The notes under the pieces are model-generated. The model searched no databases, had not been told where the DNA came from, and saw only the letters and a list, made by a program, of their open reading frames with translations. From NCBI GenBank assembly GCA_021234155.1, contig JAJEKV010000030.1, forward strand, positions 2,629,842 through 2,693,841: a DNA stretch of 64,000 bases. Direction: 5' to 3'. This DNA comes from Isoetes taiwanensis. Its lineage: Eukaryota; Streptophyta; Lycopodiopsida; Isoetales; Isoetaceae. Position numbers and translations under genes: made by a program. Each line of letters starts with the position of its first letter. Within the stretch, counting starts at the first letter, position 1. Of the stretch, positions 43,366 through 55,830 are shown piece after piece.

Positions 43366-43873
43366 TTCTACAGCCACTGCCGGTACCAGATGGACCTTGG
43401 AAGAGCATTTCTATAGACTTATTCTGGAGCTGCCACTCTCTTGGGGTTTTGATGCCATCATGGTTGTTGTGGATCATTTCTCTAAGATGGATCATTTTAT
43501 TCCCTGCAACATCACCATCACTAGTGAGGGAACAACGGATCTTCTTCTTCGTGAAGTAGTCAGACTTCACGGCTTGCCTGATACTATCGTCAGCGATCGT
43601 GGACCGCAGTTCGTCGCAGGTTTTTGGAAGCAGCTTTTGAAGTTATTGCATATCGACTGCTCACTGACATCTAGCCATCATCGTAATAGGCAGGCGGAGT
43701 GCATTAATCAGACTCTGGAGCAATATTTAAGGTGCTTTATTAGTTATCAGCAGGATGATTGGGTCGATTATCTTCCATTAGCTGAGTTTGCCTATAATAA
43801 CTCAGTACATGCCTCCACTAGCCAGACTCCATTCTTTCTGAACCTCTGGTCAGCATCCTTGTTGGTCCCTTAG
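43366..43873 (+). pseudogene. Gypsy integrase core
   Basis: Starts [19 protein letters not shown], then (another frame) [40 protein letters not shown] and RQAECINQTLEQYLR. The three acidic positions of the DDE core are recognisable (ISIDL, VSDRG, AECINQ). The zinc-binding N-terminus is missing. Confidence 0.88.
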
Positions 43874-44508
43874 TGTCGCTGGCGGTGACTCTGCCAATCC
43901 TAGTGCCGAGTCTCGACTTGAGAAGCTTCAGGCTCTTCAATCAGATCTTCAGCATCATCTTCACCGAGCACAGGAACGTTATCGGCATTATGCCGATTTG
44001 CATCGATAGGAAGCTCCTAAATTTCATGTTGGTGACCTTGTCTGGCTTCTTCGTAGGGACCTCACTACCTCACGTCCCTGCAACAAGCTTGACTATCATC
44101 GCCTTGACCCTTACCAGATCACGGCTCAAATCAGCAATGTGGCATTCTGGCTCGAGATCCCTCCAGCTGTTCGGCTCCATCCACTATATCATGTTTCTCT
44201 ATTAGAGCCCTACATAGTTAATACTTTCCTAGATCGCGTCCCTCCGCCGCCACCACCAGTAGAAATTGATGATCATGAGGAGTTCGAGGTTCGAGAGATT
44301 CTGGACTCCAAGTTTCTTCGTCGACGATTGTATTACTTTGTCGATTGGGAAGGTTACTCGCCAAGTGATAGAACCTGGGAGCCTGCCGAGAATCTGACTA
44401 ATGCTCCTGATAAAATTGAGGAGTTTCACCAACATTACTCGGACAAGCTAAGTTTGAGTACTCTGGCCCCAGCTCCGAGGACTCGTCGCCGTCGTAGGAT
44501 GGGGATGG
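43874..44508 (+). pseudogene. Gypsy integrase C-terminus and chromodomain
   Basis: After frame changes, a segment from 44139 encodes HPLYHVSLLEPY, then EVREILDSKFLRRRLYYFVD and WEGYSPSDRTWEPAENL, a well preserved chromodomain with the aromatic residues expected for methyl-lysine binding (Y/F, W, W). It ends at a TGA next to the purine tract at about 44495-44508. Chromodomains guide integration to marked chromatin. Confidence 0.92.
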
Positions 44509-45027
44509 TGTGACGACCATATGGATATTCGTATCATACGAACATTATACTCGTATGTACAAAACATGGTCGTCACATGGATGCAAAAGGGTAGTTGTAC
44601 AAGACAGGGTTTAAACTCGCAACCTTCCAATTGCGAGTCACACACCTTTGCCAAGTGCATTACCAATATTTGTTGAAGGCATTCCCTCACGTCTTCCTCA
44701 TATGTGGGACTACCACCAGGAGCTTCTAGAATATTCTAGAACCTAAATGCATGCGCGATACTTGGCGAGATCTCATCTATTGGAGTGGCGTGATCCTGAC
44801 CGTTGATCTAGATATATAAGGAGGCACCTCCTTCTTGTCGAACCATTCCAGTTCAACGCTAGTCTTGAGCCTTTTAGGAATCTGTCTCGTGTTCATGTTT
44901 GCCTTCAGGCCATTGTACTCTTGATTCCTGTTTATATATCAGATTCTTTGCCGATCTTGGCATATTCCTCCCATATTTCTTGTGTATTTTCCACGTACCT
45001 TCCTTGTTTTCGCATAGGTTAATGACA
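44509..45027 (+). repeat. Gypsy 3' LTR
   Basis: 519 bp from TGTGACGACC to TTAATGACA, followed by the duplication GACAT (45028-45032). It includes the same tRNA-like segment on the minus strand (44607-44666, TTGGTAATGCACTTGG then GCGAGTTTAAACCC) and the same 'atataaggaggcacctcc' promoter-like block. Confidence 0.93.
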
Positions 45028-45031
45028 GACA

Positions 45032-45043
45032 TGGTATCAGACC
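45032..45043 (+). other. Copia primer binding site
   Basis: TGGTATCAGACC, a Met-tRNA-type site. Its first base is shared with the gypsy target duplication. It belongs to the copia element whose 5' LTR is 13.5 kb upstream at 31239-31481. Confidence 0.88.
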
Positions 45044-45081
45044 ATTAGGTGTGTTGAGATTGATTCCAGATCAACACAGCA

Positions 45082-46560
45082 ATGGAGAAGGATGCAAGCT
45101 ACAATCAGATTACCTTACCTAGCGGCCCTGCGATTCAAATCTTTGACGCCACAGGTTTCTAGTAATGGAAAAGCAGAATGATCTTCTTAAAGATGAAGGA
45201 GTTTGGGGAATTATCAATGGCCAAGAACCTGCACCGAATGCCAAGAATATTGCTGATTTGTATGTTTGGCAGTGCTGAGATGACAAGGCAATGGCATATA
45301 TCGGGCTCTCTTTAGCTGACTCTATCCTTGATGAGTTGCAACAAAAGAATAGCCACAATTTGTAGTATGCTCTCATTGAGAAGCATGAGCAAAAGACCCA
45401 TATGACTGGGCATTTGCATGCTGAAGCGACGAATATGCGCTGGGAAGAGATCGAGAGTCTTGACGAAGATCGCATGAAGCACGCCTTCCAGCAAATTGAA
45501 GCATTTGTAGAGAAGAGCATCAGGTCTCAATTCGATGCAACTAATTTTCTTCCTCAGATCACTACCTAATGAATTTGATTCTTAGTGCAGCAGCTTCATG
45601 AAAGACAAAAATATGGGCTTCCATCAAGCAATCACTTCTATTAAGGAGGAGATTATGATGAGACAAGATGCAAGTAAAGATGATCATGCCACTTTTTTTG
45701 CAACAAGGCATTCAAAGATTCAATCTACCATGGATGGGGATGAGCACGATGAGGAGAAGAAGCACATTGGCAGCATATTATCTCTTCCGAGTAAGCATGA
45801 AGTAGTGGATTTAGATCCGTATAATTTCTGGATATCATGCGATATAGTAGCACCCCACTAATTGGATGCCAATTTCTGATATTCCAGCACCTTCGAAGCA
45901 AGGATTAATAGATACCTCAGCTATTGAGCTAGGATATCTTGATGTGGCCTTCATTTCCCCATCTTCAGGCAATGTAGCAACACTTCATCAAGTGGCATTC
46001 AATTCTGATACTTTGGCGGCGTTTGTGCAAGGATGCACTCATGTTCTAACACTGGATCAATTGATTTTTCTGTTCGGGTTACAGAAACTTCCAGCACTTA
46101 TAGCACTTCCAGCACCTCTTATGGCACTCAACGCAATTCTGTTTCCAGATCAAGGAGATCACGTTAATTTACTTGATCATAAAGGAGTTGAAAATGCATC
46201 ATATATTATCATGATTCCAAGGCAAGGAGGAGCAGTTGACTCTTTACTTTTAACGATGCTTGATCAAGGTCAAGTGAAGGTACTAAAGTTTGATTTCCAT
46301 GGAAAATTTCGACCTAGCATTGTTGGAGTAGCTGCATTTGTAGTTGCTGAATCCATAAGTCTTAACGAAGTAATCATATTTGATGCTTCTATTGCCTATA
46401 TTGAGGCTATGCATGGAAATAATTTCCACGTTCCTCTTGGCAAAACAATTATGGATATCAAAGGCAAACTGCATCGACTTATTGTTCAGATATAGTGGCT
46501 GCTCAGCATGTCTATTTACCTATCAGAGAAAATAGAGCTGATCTCTTCATGCAAACTTGG
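45082..46560 (+). pseudogene. Copia gag and remnants
   Basis: The ATG at 45082 (MEKDASYNQITLPSG) starts a copia-type gag. After a frame change it continues DEGVWGIINGQEPAPNAKNI, DDKAMAYIGLSLADSILDEL and RWEEIESLDEDRMKHAF. Further on (45598-46495) two ORFs of uncertain origin follow, the second of 209 codons (from about 45866). The end at about 46500-46560 encodes YLPIRENRADLFMQTW, like the copia C-terminal 'D-I/L-F-T-K' motif. Integrase and RT are essentially absent, deleted before or after insertion. Confidence 0.78.
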
Positions 46561-46674
46561 TTTTTGAGCTTGTCAAATGACCCTGATTAAGCGACAGTCT
46601 TGACCAAGATTCAGATCTTATCTCCGTGAGGAGGAGATTGCGCATGGAGATGGCGATCTCTCATGAAGGAGGAG

Positions 46675-47011
46675 TGTCAAGATATATATGATATCGAGAC
46701 CACCATCTTGTTAGACGTGCTGAAGCAATGACTCAGCACTCAGCATAGTGGTGCTGAGAAAGTGTTGAACTGAAGAGAGTCAGCACCTTATCAGCACTGA
46801 GCACCGATCTAACTATGTAACGACCGTTATTAGTGGGCGGTGGGTGAACGGCTAATACTATTCTTAGTATCACCGTTCTGTTTATATCATCGTACTTCAT
46901 GTATTAATACACAACATTGAATATAAATTCATTTGCCTTTGTTTTGGGAGCTTGCGCTCTCGGATATCAGTGTGCATCCCCTTCTCTCCCTTTCTTGGTG
47001 TAACCTTGACG
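46675..47011 (+). repeat. Copia 3' LTR
   Basis: 337 bp from TGTCAAGATATA to TTGACG, preceded by a purine tract (GAAGGAGGAG) and followed by the duplication GTATT. It contains TATA-like and polyadenylation-like AT stretches. Confidence 0.93.
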
Positions 47012-47350
47012 GTATTAATCACATCTTCATATTGTGAACTCTAGCTGAAGACAACAGGAACTGTCGGCAAAACCTGTATTATTGCTTTGTGGACTTCGTC
47101 AAAGCCTTTCACACTGTGATTGGGAAAAAGCTACGGGCAAGATTACGATAGATGAGGGTCTCTTGCCAATCTGCAAAATGTAGTTTACATGCTATATCAG
47201 ACATGCTCAAGCTAGTTTCACCTGACAGGCCAACCATTTGGCAACAGTATCGGGGCCCGTCAGGGATGCCCTCTCTCTCCAATACTGTTTGGGCTTTACA
47301 TTGATCAGATTGGGAGCTGGCTTGCTGACAATGTGGTAATGGAGCTCACC
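47012..47350 (+). pseudogene. LINE reverse transcriptase relic, right part
   Basis: Continuation of 30690-31238 beyond the copia insertion: NCRQNLYYCFVDFVKAFHTV (the palm 'FVDF-KAFDTV' motif), then GVRQGCPLSP counterpart 'GARQGCPLSPILFGLYIDQI' and GSWLADN. The two halves join in order when the copia element is left out. Confidence 0.9.
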
Positions 47351-47384
47351 TTCTGCAGCAGATCACCAGGCAGCTAGTGTATGC

Positions 47385-47816
47385 ATGACATACCAGAATG
47401 CCAAATCTGTGGAAGAAGGAATCACATGGCCGCTGCTTTTTATTATAATCCAAACTGACACGGAGATGCAACACCTTCATAGCAGATACCACCACAAGGT
47501 ACCTCATATCAAGTCCAACCTCAAGAAAAGCCCATGCACGTGCAATGCAAAACCAGTCGTATCTTCCAGCTTATGCAGTGGCACTACAACAAGCAGTGGC
47601 ACTTCCTTTGTACCTCAAAGAAAATCAACACAACGTTATTGTTGCAAAAACTTTGGGCATATTGCGCCAGAATGCCCTAATCCAAGAGCTCCAATGGAGT
47701 ATCAGTACGCCCATGGACCACGCCCACGTCTGTTAAGCCTATGGACCACGCCCACGCACATGCATGTTCACTATTCAGGCAGAATCTATTCACGCTTCAT
47801 AAGATCGTATGGCTGA
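47385..47816 (+). pseudogene. Copia gag zinc-knuckle fragment
   Basis: PECQICGRRNHMAAAFYY resembles the copia knuckle CQICGKxxHxAxxC, with the last Cys changed to Phe. A second, degenerate C-H-C motif (CCKNFGHIAPEC) lies near 47645. Probably a small piece of another copia element or of a gag-derived gene. No intact ORF. Confidence 0.6.
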
Positions 47817-49795
47817 TCACGGGGTCCGCATTATAGTGTTCATCTTCTTAAGGCCCCCTATATTCTTAATGTTTTCAAATGGGGCTTTTTTGCTAATGTT
47901 TGACTTAAACCATGATGTGAGGGTATAGTCATTATATTTTAAGCCCACCTAAATTGTTTATGGCCCATCAACATCGACACCATTTGGGCATTCAGTTTTG
48001 ATATCACACACTCAAGGTCATCTTTTGGCGATAAAACCTAACCATTACTATAATTTACGCTTCCAATTTTTTGCCACCATATTGTGAATGGCAAACTTCT
48101 TCTTATGAACGCCTTGTACATATTTTTGTGCTAAAATATTTTAGGGGAAGGCAGTGTTAACCACCTAATGGTTAACATTGTGCATATGTTAGGGTGTCAG
48201 TGTTGGCAGACTACACTTGGTTTGTTTAGGTTAGCATAAGTGTACGATTTAGATTTAGCTAGATGTAGGGCTCAGATTTATAGTCTACACTATATTAGAT
48301 TGGAGCCTCTTCAAAGGTACTCAGGTTTGATCTCATATTTGAAGAGCCTCAATTGGCACATATTTCCCATATTCTTTGTATCTTCTTTCTTCTTGTTTCA
48401 TGATCTTGAGCATGGCAGCCTTGTAACATCCGGCCGTCATGGGTTGCTGCTGCAAGATGTGTGCCAAGAACTCAAAATTAATAGCATGAAGAGAATAAAA
48501 TCAAACATTGGCTAATACCTGGAGAACATGAGGCTGGACATGGCTACTACAAAAAAAAAAGGAATGGAAAACATGGAGAAAAAAAATCGTAATCCACCTC
48601 ATGCAATATACCTTATAAAAAATTGTAGAGCCTCTTCATTTCCTCAACCTGGGCCATAACTTACGGCAAAAGTTGTATCTTGTGTTGCTAATTTATACCT
48701 GCTCAGGCAACGGTCCCTAAATAGACTGCTTCAACTCTCGATGTGTTTGTATAGTCTCTTGTTTACTTGCAACTTTCTTGTTTATTCACATGTTTGTATT
48801 CTTTTTTTCAGTATATCTTTTTGGTTCTAGCTTTCACTTTCAAATAATGCGTTCCAACACTTATTAAGTACCTTGTATGCATCACCTAAACTTCCTTCTT
48901 CAATATAGCATTGAACCAGTCTCTGTTGCACCATATCTTTAGCCATGATTAACAATACTAGAATGAAGGTATCACTATCAAATAGGGTCTTTTTGGTCTA
49001 CAGAGCAGCCAGTACTAGTGGGCATAATATGACAGCTTCTCACCTGCAATTTGAAATTGCTTATAGATTTAGAAATTGAGAACATGCTTATATTTATAAA
49101 TTCTGAACTTGTGAGCATACATGTAATAGACAATCTTAGACTGAACAAACATGTTAAATTCATGTATCAATGGTTCATAATGGCTACCCTGGGTTTTCCT
49201 CATTTGGACATAGTGGATGCTCTGTCCATATGGTGCATGTCTACAATCATCCATGTGAATAAACTAAAAAACTTAGTGCCTCAATTTGGACTTCCCTGCT
49301 ACATTTATTATAAAACACTAGAGTATGAATATTAGCTCACAAATTTTCCATATTGAAAGCATTAAAGCCCGAAATCAAGCATGCAAATTGCCATACATTA
49401 GAAAGAACAATGAATTTTTCAATGTAACTTGGGCTTGCCAACTCATCAAATTCTCAAATAATCTTTGCACCATTAATCTTGGATGCAAGGATCCAGTTTG
49501 CAATGGTTTACAAACCGTATGGGTTGAAAATTTGCTATAAAAGGGGTGGGTGGGTGGGTGGGGTGTGTGTGTGTGTGTGTGTGTGTGGAATAAAATAACG
49601 GCTAAGGTTAACCAGATGGCTATTTTGTAGCTTTTTTTTACAAGAAAAATGGCTAAACTAAATGGAAACAATTGCCCCAAAAAATAAAATTTTAGCTCAA
49701 ATTTTTTGCCACCCAAGTGAACTTTTAGGTTGAATAGCCAAACCTCCACCTCTAGACAACCCCACTAGAACATCGATTAGCTAAACCTAAGAAAG
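47817..49795. other. No gene recognised; microsatellite at 49541-49587
   Basis: AT-rich sequence without recognisable coding content. The only clear structure is (GGGT)n followed by (GT)n at 49541-49587. Confidence 0.5.
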
Positions 49796-51606
49796 ATGGG
49801 GCTTGGAAAAATGGATGGATTAGCCTACAAGCTGACAACAAGATTTGTAAGGACTTTAAGAACCCACCAAGTAGGGTTCAATTTTTTTGTTCTTTTGTTT
49901 TTATTTTTTGTTTTCCTTATCATTGAACATCTTCATGTATCTCTATGTCTTTGTTGCTTCTTTGTATCAAGGAAGTTATAACAATGACTATAATTCCGTC
50001 AATTATGCCACATTGTGTTGATTGTCATTTACTTTGTCCATATTAAATTACATTGTAATAACGATGAATTCAATGTCTCTGTCCAAAAGCTTGGACTTTT
50101 TAAAATTAGTGTAATGTGATGGCTAATATTTGCCTCCCCATATTTTAAAAGTTTAGCCAAAGCCAAGAAATAGTGATAGATAAAAATCATCTAGTTTAGC
50201 CAAGTGCTAGAAACTTCAAGCTCCCATTTGAGGGTACTTTAGCCAAACCTGTTTTGGCTACACCAAAATATAGGAGTAGTTATTTATTCCATGGTACGTG
50301 CGTGCGTGCGTGTGTGTATGTGTGTGTGTGTGGGGGAGAGGGGAGGTATTTGTGTTGGATTTTTTAGGGCAGGGCTTTATTGTTGGTATTCCAGTTGGAG
50401 TGAATGCGGGCATTTTGCCTGGTAATGGGGGCATATATATGTGAGGTTGTGGCATGTTGAGAGCATCCTGGGACCTGCTATTCTGGTAGGGGTTTATGCC
50501 TTTGTGTCTCATGTCGGTTCTGTTGAGGTATGCTATGGAGATCTGACGGCGCCTGCTTGTTGGCACTGTGTTGCTTTTTGGTGAGTTTGGATCACGATGA
50601 TGATTGCAGGGTTGAATAGTGGAAGCTTTCTACTATTTTTTTAGTTTTGTTTTGTGCATAAGACCCCCTTCTAGTCATGATTGTTGGTTGTAGATGGGTT
50701 GGGTGAGGAAGAAAGTTCCATTGGTGCAAGTTTGCTTCCTGGGTCTGTATGCCTTATCCAAGCCCTCATGACCCTTGCAGCCCGCTAAATCAAAACCCGG
50801 GCTTAACTGTTCATGTGAGTCCAGAGGTTGATGCTTGTGCTGGTGAGATTGTAGAGATGTTGAATGTGGACGGTTTATCTTGGAGGTTGTCTGCTTTCTT
50901 TGGCCAGTTGTGTGAGGCAATATGAATTGTTGCCTTGATCTCTGACTAATATACATAGATGCAGGTGGATCAAGGGCATCCGTGAGCCAGACAGTTATCA
51001 TCCATGCCGCTCTTAGGATGTCAAAGCATGGAGTTGGGGGACATATTTGTGATAATCAAGTACCTACTAAGCATGCAGTGCTAAAAAAGTTGTTTATTTT
51101 TATCTTTTTTTCTACAACTCCGTTAGAGTTGAAATTATGAATTCCATGGCGTAATATTAATGCGTTTCAAGCAAAAATATCAAAAAATAAAATAAAAATA
51201 TTTCTCAAAAATACCATAGAAACTGTCCGTAGAAAGCATCCAGTAAGGACCAAGTGTCAGTGACACAAAAAGTGTCTCCGACCTCTTTGCTTTGACCTGA
51301 CTTGGGCCCTAATGCATAGACACATTATAGGAAGTATGATTTGCTGTGGCGCATGAAGATGAATGGCAACCTGAAGAATTGTCGAAGGATTGGGAGCTAT
51401 TGGTTGTTTTGTTATATTGTGAAACGTGAATGGCATGTTCTATGTTATGGTCTTGGTCCAGAAGACCTATTGTGGTTTCTTGATATTTTGAATGTGACAT
51501 TAATGTCCTGATGAAGAGGTTGTTTAGGATGAAAATGGTGAGATGTAGATCTCGTGCAATTTTTGTGTGCATTTGTAGGTGAGAATATGGATCTCTAGAG
51601 CATCGA
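49796..51606. other. No gene recognised; GT/CGTG microsatellite at 50297-50334
   Basis: Contains a (CGTG)n/(TG)n microsatellite at 50297-50334 and a more GC-balanced stretch at about 50340-51000 with no recognisable protein in any frame. Confidence 0.45.
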
Positions 51607-52215
51607 TGTGACGTTCCCCTAAAATATATGGTATAAATACGTATATCTCTAGGCCGCATCACCATACAAGCCTACTTTAGTAGCCTTGAATACCGTAGTG
51701 TGTGCATAAGGGAGCATGTCTAAGTTATCTACATAACTAAGCCAACCTTAGGTATGGAACCATTTCCACATGGCTCCATCCTATTGGCAACCTGCCACAT
51801 GGATGCACCCTATTGGAGCCACATGGTGTGACATGGCAACCCTAACCTAATAATGGCCAAACCCTAACCCTAGGCCATTTTCTGACTCCAATAGTCCTGG
51901 AACCTTGTTCACGCTCGAAACTCAGTTTCGAGAATCTTCTGCTGCAGTACAGCATAGCTCAGTAGCCCCAGAGCATGCGTGCATCAGAAGGAGTGGGAGC
52001 TACTCCGAATCACTTGCAGAACTATGGAGTCAAGAGCGGGTTGAAGTTTCAGAGCAGGTATTTGGTGTAGATTCCTTAGTAGATCATCTGGAAGTTAGGA
52101 TTCCAGATGAGTTAGCATTTCGTATCTCTAGTAGTAGAGCCATCCTAGTACCCTCGGCTTGGATCTCGAACCCGAATCAATGAACCCTAACTGTAAGTTA
52201 GATGCATGTGATTAG
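51607..52215 (+). repeat. Diverged LTR fragment related to the 13-kb element
   Basis: Begins TGTGACGTTCC exactly like the LTR at 286. It then has its own sequence but keeps LTR features of that family (the 'gaaaccctaaccc'-like and 'gagcaggtatttggt'-like blocks). Its end (about 52160-52215) matches the reverse complement of about 225-285. No internal element is attached, so it is a truncated or solo LTR. Confidence 0.65.
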
Positions 52216-53989
52216 GATGCAATGGTTCTATGCCATCATAGAACCATCATTCTTGGAAAGTGGCAGATCTTTGACCTATTTTTATCAGATTTTTTCCTTT
52301 TTTTCTATTGTTTCTCTATATATTGTCATTGTCTTCCAGTTCATTCCTATCGGCCTTCTCTTTGAGCGTTCCCTTTCTTCCTTCTTCTTGTTTCTAGTTT
52401 TTTTCCTACTGACTTTGTGTAGGGTGCTACTTCTTCTTGTTTCTAGTTTTTTCCTACTGACTTTGTGTAGGGTGCTAGAGTTTTAGTTGTGTTTAGGTAG
52501 CATAGCTAGGATTTGGTTTGCATACTCTTTATGATATTCTTCTTCTCTTTGAATATTACTCAAAGGTTCTTGTGATTCTCTTGTTTGTTAGGAAGGGGTT
52601 TGTATATTAAGGGTGCTAGCTTTAAAGTTTTGTTTTCTTTCTAAAAAAGCTTGATTTTTTCTTGTATGCTTTTTCATTTTCTGCCTGTTGATTCTATATT
52701 AGGATACGAGCTTCAACGATAGATTTATTAAGTTTTTTTATGCTTTTTGTCTTCTTTTAGTCATTTTACCTCTCTACATCTTATTTGATTTTGTTGACGT
52801 TTCTTTTTTATCTTGGACAATCTACTGGTTTAAGTTAGTCTCCATCTCTAGATTCTTATGATTTCTAGATATCTCTAAGAAACATCTAAGTTTTGTCTTT
52901 AGCCACACAACCTTTTTGTAACAAGAAAAATTTCACCTATTTCCAAGCTGTTTTTCCAAGCTTGTAAAAGAATAAGTGCATCTCAGTCCCTTCGTTTTTT
53001 CAAGAATAGATGTGCCTTTATTGGCCATGTTCTAGACTGTTTGGAGTCTCATCAACTTCTAATAATTGCACATATTTTTATGTATGGAGCCGCATCTTAT
53101 CAAACATGCTTGGCCATTGCCAAATCGTGATTACAATTAAGGTCTTAGGTTGTAATTTACTAGAGCTGCAAGGGACATGCTAAGCAACAACAGATACTTC
53201 AGCTTATTTTCTAATTAACCTCTGCTTTAGATTTCTTAGCTCTTTACATAAGAAGAATGGTGGCCTTCTTGTTCTTGTCCCTTCTTCCTAGCTGACTTGG
53301 CATCTTTGCTTGCCACTACCACTTCCCCTGTCAATCTTGGGCTTAGAATTTGAATGATTTAAATCTAAGACAAAATAAGCTCCAAAACCCACTTTTAGAC
53401 TCATCAAATAGTTGGCATGATCCTAGTATTCTTTGACTGATAGAAGCCAATGGCTTAACAAGCACCTAATATCTATTGCAAGGGTCATGCAACATAATCC
53501 CATGCATCTTTGAGTGTTTTATACGGTCGCTTCCCTCTTCTCAGTTCTGCATCTACAAAAAACCCTTGCCATTCAAATTTGAATTAGTGGCAGCTTTTTA
53601 GATTGATTTGTTCCATCCAGAAGGTAGACTAGGGATTAGCTTCAGGCTCCTTTCTATAGGAAATCTATCATAAAAGCAAGCAATTGAAGGAGAACAAAAC
53701 CCAAAGGATGGATTATGCTGATTGAAATAGCCCCAACCATGGCTTACAGATGTTATTTATAATGGGCGAAAGGGCACATCCCTTAAGGAGGATCGTGCCT
53801 CTTCATCTTGCCTCTTTTGGCTTTGTCCACGTCATCATGTAATACATCTGCTGGAGAACGTGACTGCTGGGCTGAACCGCCACAGCCTGACGACTCTCCA
53901 ACACTCCCATTCAGACACAGTTCTCCAATGTCTTTAGAAGTTATCTCAATCAGTCTTAGAGAACTTCTATGCTTCTCAAATTTGTCTCG
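52216..53989. other. No gene recognised
   Basis: T-rich sequence. A 43-bp direct repeat ('cttcttgtttctagttttttcctactgactttgtgtagggtgc') occurs at about 52384-52430 and 52434-52473. The last 200 bases probably belong to the copia fragment that follows on the minus strand. Confidence 0.45.
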
Positions 53990-55100
53990 GGCTAGTGCTT
54001 TAGTATATCAGCTACCATCTCATCTGTTCTCACAAACTTGAGTTTTAGTATTTCTTCAATGACATGTTGTCTTATGAAATGATATTGAGTCTGAATATGC
54101 TTTGTTCGTGCATGAAACTTAGGATTCTTCGCCAAAGCAATAGATTCTTGATTGTCACTAAAGACCACTGTTGCTTCCTTGACTGAATCTTCATGCAATG
54201 ATTCGAGAAGCCTTCTCAACCAAATTGCTTCTCTAGCTGCGTGTGTGGCTGCAATGTACTCAGCTTCTGTACTTGATAATGCCACAACACTTTGCTTCTT
54301 ACTGCTCCATGAAATTGCCCCATTAGTGAGACTGAAAACATATCCTGAAGTTGATCTTCTCAAGTCAACCTCACCCGCCCAATCTGCATTTGTATAGCCT
54401 AAAAGTATAGGCTTGTTTGCGGCCTTATAACACAGAACTAAATCTGTTGTTCCTTTTAAATATCATAAAATTCGCTTCACGCATTGCCAATGTACCATCC
54501 CCGGATCATCCATGAATTGAGATACTATTCCTACGGAATAGGCTAGATCAGGGCGTGTACATACCATGGCATATATAAGGCATCCCACCGCTTGACGATA
54601 AGGAATCATCTTCATATTCTCTTGCTCTTCTTCTGAACTTGGAATCTAACTTCTAGATAGCTTCACATTAACCTCCATAGGCGTGCTCACTAGCTTGCAG
54701 TTATTCATACCAAACTGTGCCAAAATGTCTTGGAGATAGTGACGCTGAGACATGCATAACATTCTTCTACCTATGTCTCGAGTCACTTGAATGCCAAGAC
54801 AATAGTGAAGTTCCCCCTAAATCAGTCATCTCAAATTCAGCACTTTTTTTCTTGAAGCGCTTGAGATCCGCCAAGTTATTACTGAGCAAGATGCAACCGT
54901 CCACATATAGTGCGACAATCAATAAAACTGAAGGTTTATGGAACTTGTAAACATTTATATCCGCTTCATTGCACTCAAAGCCCAAGGATAAAAGAAAATT
55001 ATCAATTCGTTGATACCACATTCTTGACGACTGCTTCAATCCATAAAGAGCTTTGCGTCCGGCTTCATGGCCTTGGTCTTATTCCAAATTTTGTATATAC
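53990..55100 (-). pseudogene. Copia reverse transcriptase / RNase H fragment
   Basis: Minus strand, from right to left: KQSSRMWYQRIDNFLLSLGF, LLIVALYVDGCILLSNNL (the YVDD site reads YVDG), then a decayed stretch, then RRSTSGYVFSLTNGAISWSS, ALSSTEAEYIAATHAAREAI and HARTKHIQTQYHFIRQHV. These are canonical Ty1/copia RT and RNase H blocks. The YVDG change removes a catalytic Asp. The rest of the element is absent. Confidence 0.93.
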
Positions 55101-55190
55101 TGCTGTGATGCAAGATCTGCCTATCGGCCAGTTTTCCCCTCTAGATGAGTCTCTCACCAAAATGTATATTTCTTGGTGAATTATGGTCAA

Positions 55191-55830
55191 AAACTCACAC
55201 AGTGTGCGAGAGCCTCGAGCTAAATTTTAGATAAGGGTCCAGTCGCACTCTGTGAATGGTCACTCTTTGATGGCCAAAATTTTTAAGTTTTAAGATTTTT
55301 TTAATTATATTTTTGCTAATTATTATTAGCTTAGCTTATTATTCTAAGATGAGAAAAAAAATTTCCCATTTTTCGAGGCTCATGCTTGGGTTGCCATCCC
55401 TAAGACTGAAGATCTAGACTATTAGTACTACTAGAGAGATGGCCAGTGCTCGATCTTGGTCATTCAAGATCATTGCTCTAATACTACTGTGACATCCCCT
55501 GCTTGTATATGATGCGCCCATCATATAAGAAACTGGAGTTCATCCCTCTGCCAATGCACATGTTGACAGAGGTCGTCCACCTATCATCGAACCCTTGCTG
55601 TCTGACAAGGAATCAATGGGGAAGAATGGATTGATCTAGCTGCAGAAGTGCAAAGAAACGTAAGCACATATCATCAAATACATCTAGTCCCACCTCGAAG
55701 TGTGGCTCACCATATAATATAATATCTATAACAACAACATCAGTAACATCAACATAGGGGAGATCCTACCCATGGTTCAGACTCAAGGGGATCGACTGGC
55801 GGCTTGGGTCTTCAGAGGTCAAAGCAGACA
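55191..55830 (-). repeat. LTR end, primer site, leader and inverted repeat of a divergent relative
   Basis: On the minus strand, 55830-55490 resembles the end of the 13-kb element's LTR. It is followed by a primer-site-like tagtattagagc (about 55475-55486), then leader sequence matching 1872-1985, then at about 55257-55194 an inverted repeat (arms CTCACACAGTGTGC / GCACTCTGTGA) in the place of the 67-bp repeat. The copia fragment begins beyond 55190. Confidence 0.78.

Larger units (their letters stand above)
31483..45027 (+). mobile_element. Ty3/gypsy chromovirus nested in the copia element
   Basis: LTRs at 39500-40002 (5') and 44509-45027 (3'), TSD GACAT. The first three LTR bases (TGT) occur both at 31483-31485 and at 39500-39502 because a CACTA-like transposon landed there. 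The internal region has gag, protease, part of RT, part of integrase and a chromodomain. RNase H and the adjoining RT and integrase pieces are deleted. A purine tract (AGGATGGGGATGG) precedes the 3' LTR. No clear primer site follows 40002. Confidence 0.88.
31239..47011 (+). mobile_element. Ty1/copia element with nested insertions (TSD GTATT)
   Basis: LTRs are at 31239-31481 and 46675-47011. GTATT at 31234-31238 is repeated at 47012-47016, and the LINE reading continues across. The LTR begins TGTCAAG and ends TGACA (5') or TTGACG (3'). The primer site and gag are not next to the 5' LTR but at 45032, because a gypsy element carrying a CACTA-like transposon was inserted exactly at the LTR/primer-site boundary. 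The copia coding part is internally deleted to gag plus a short 3' end, so the element is defective. Confidence 0.92.
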
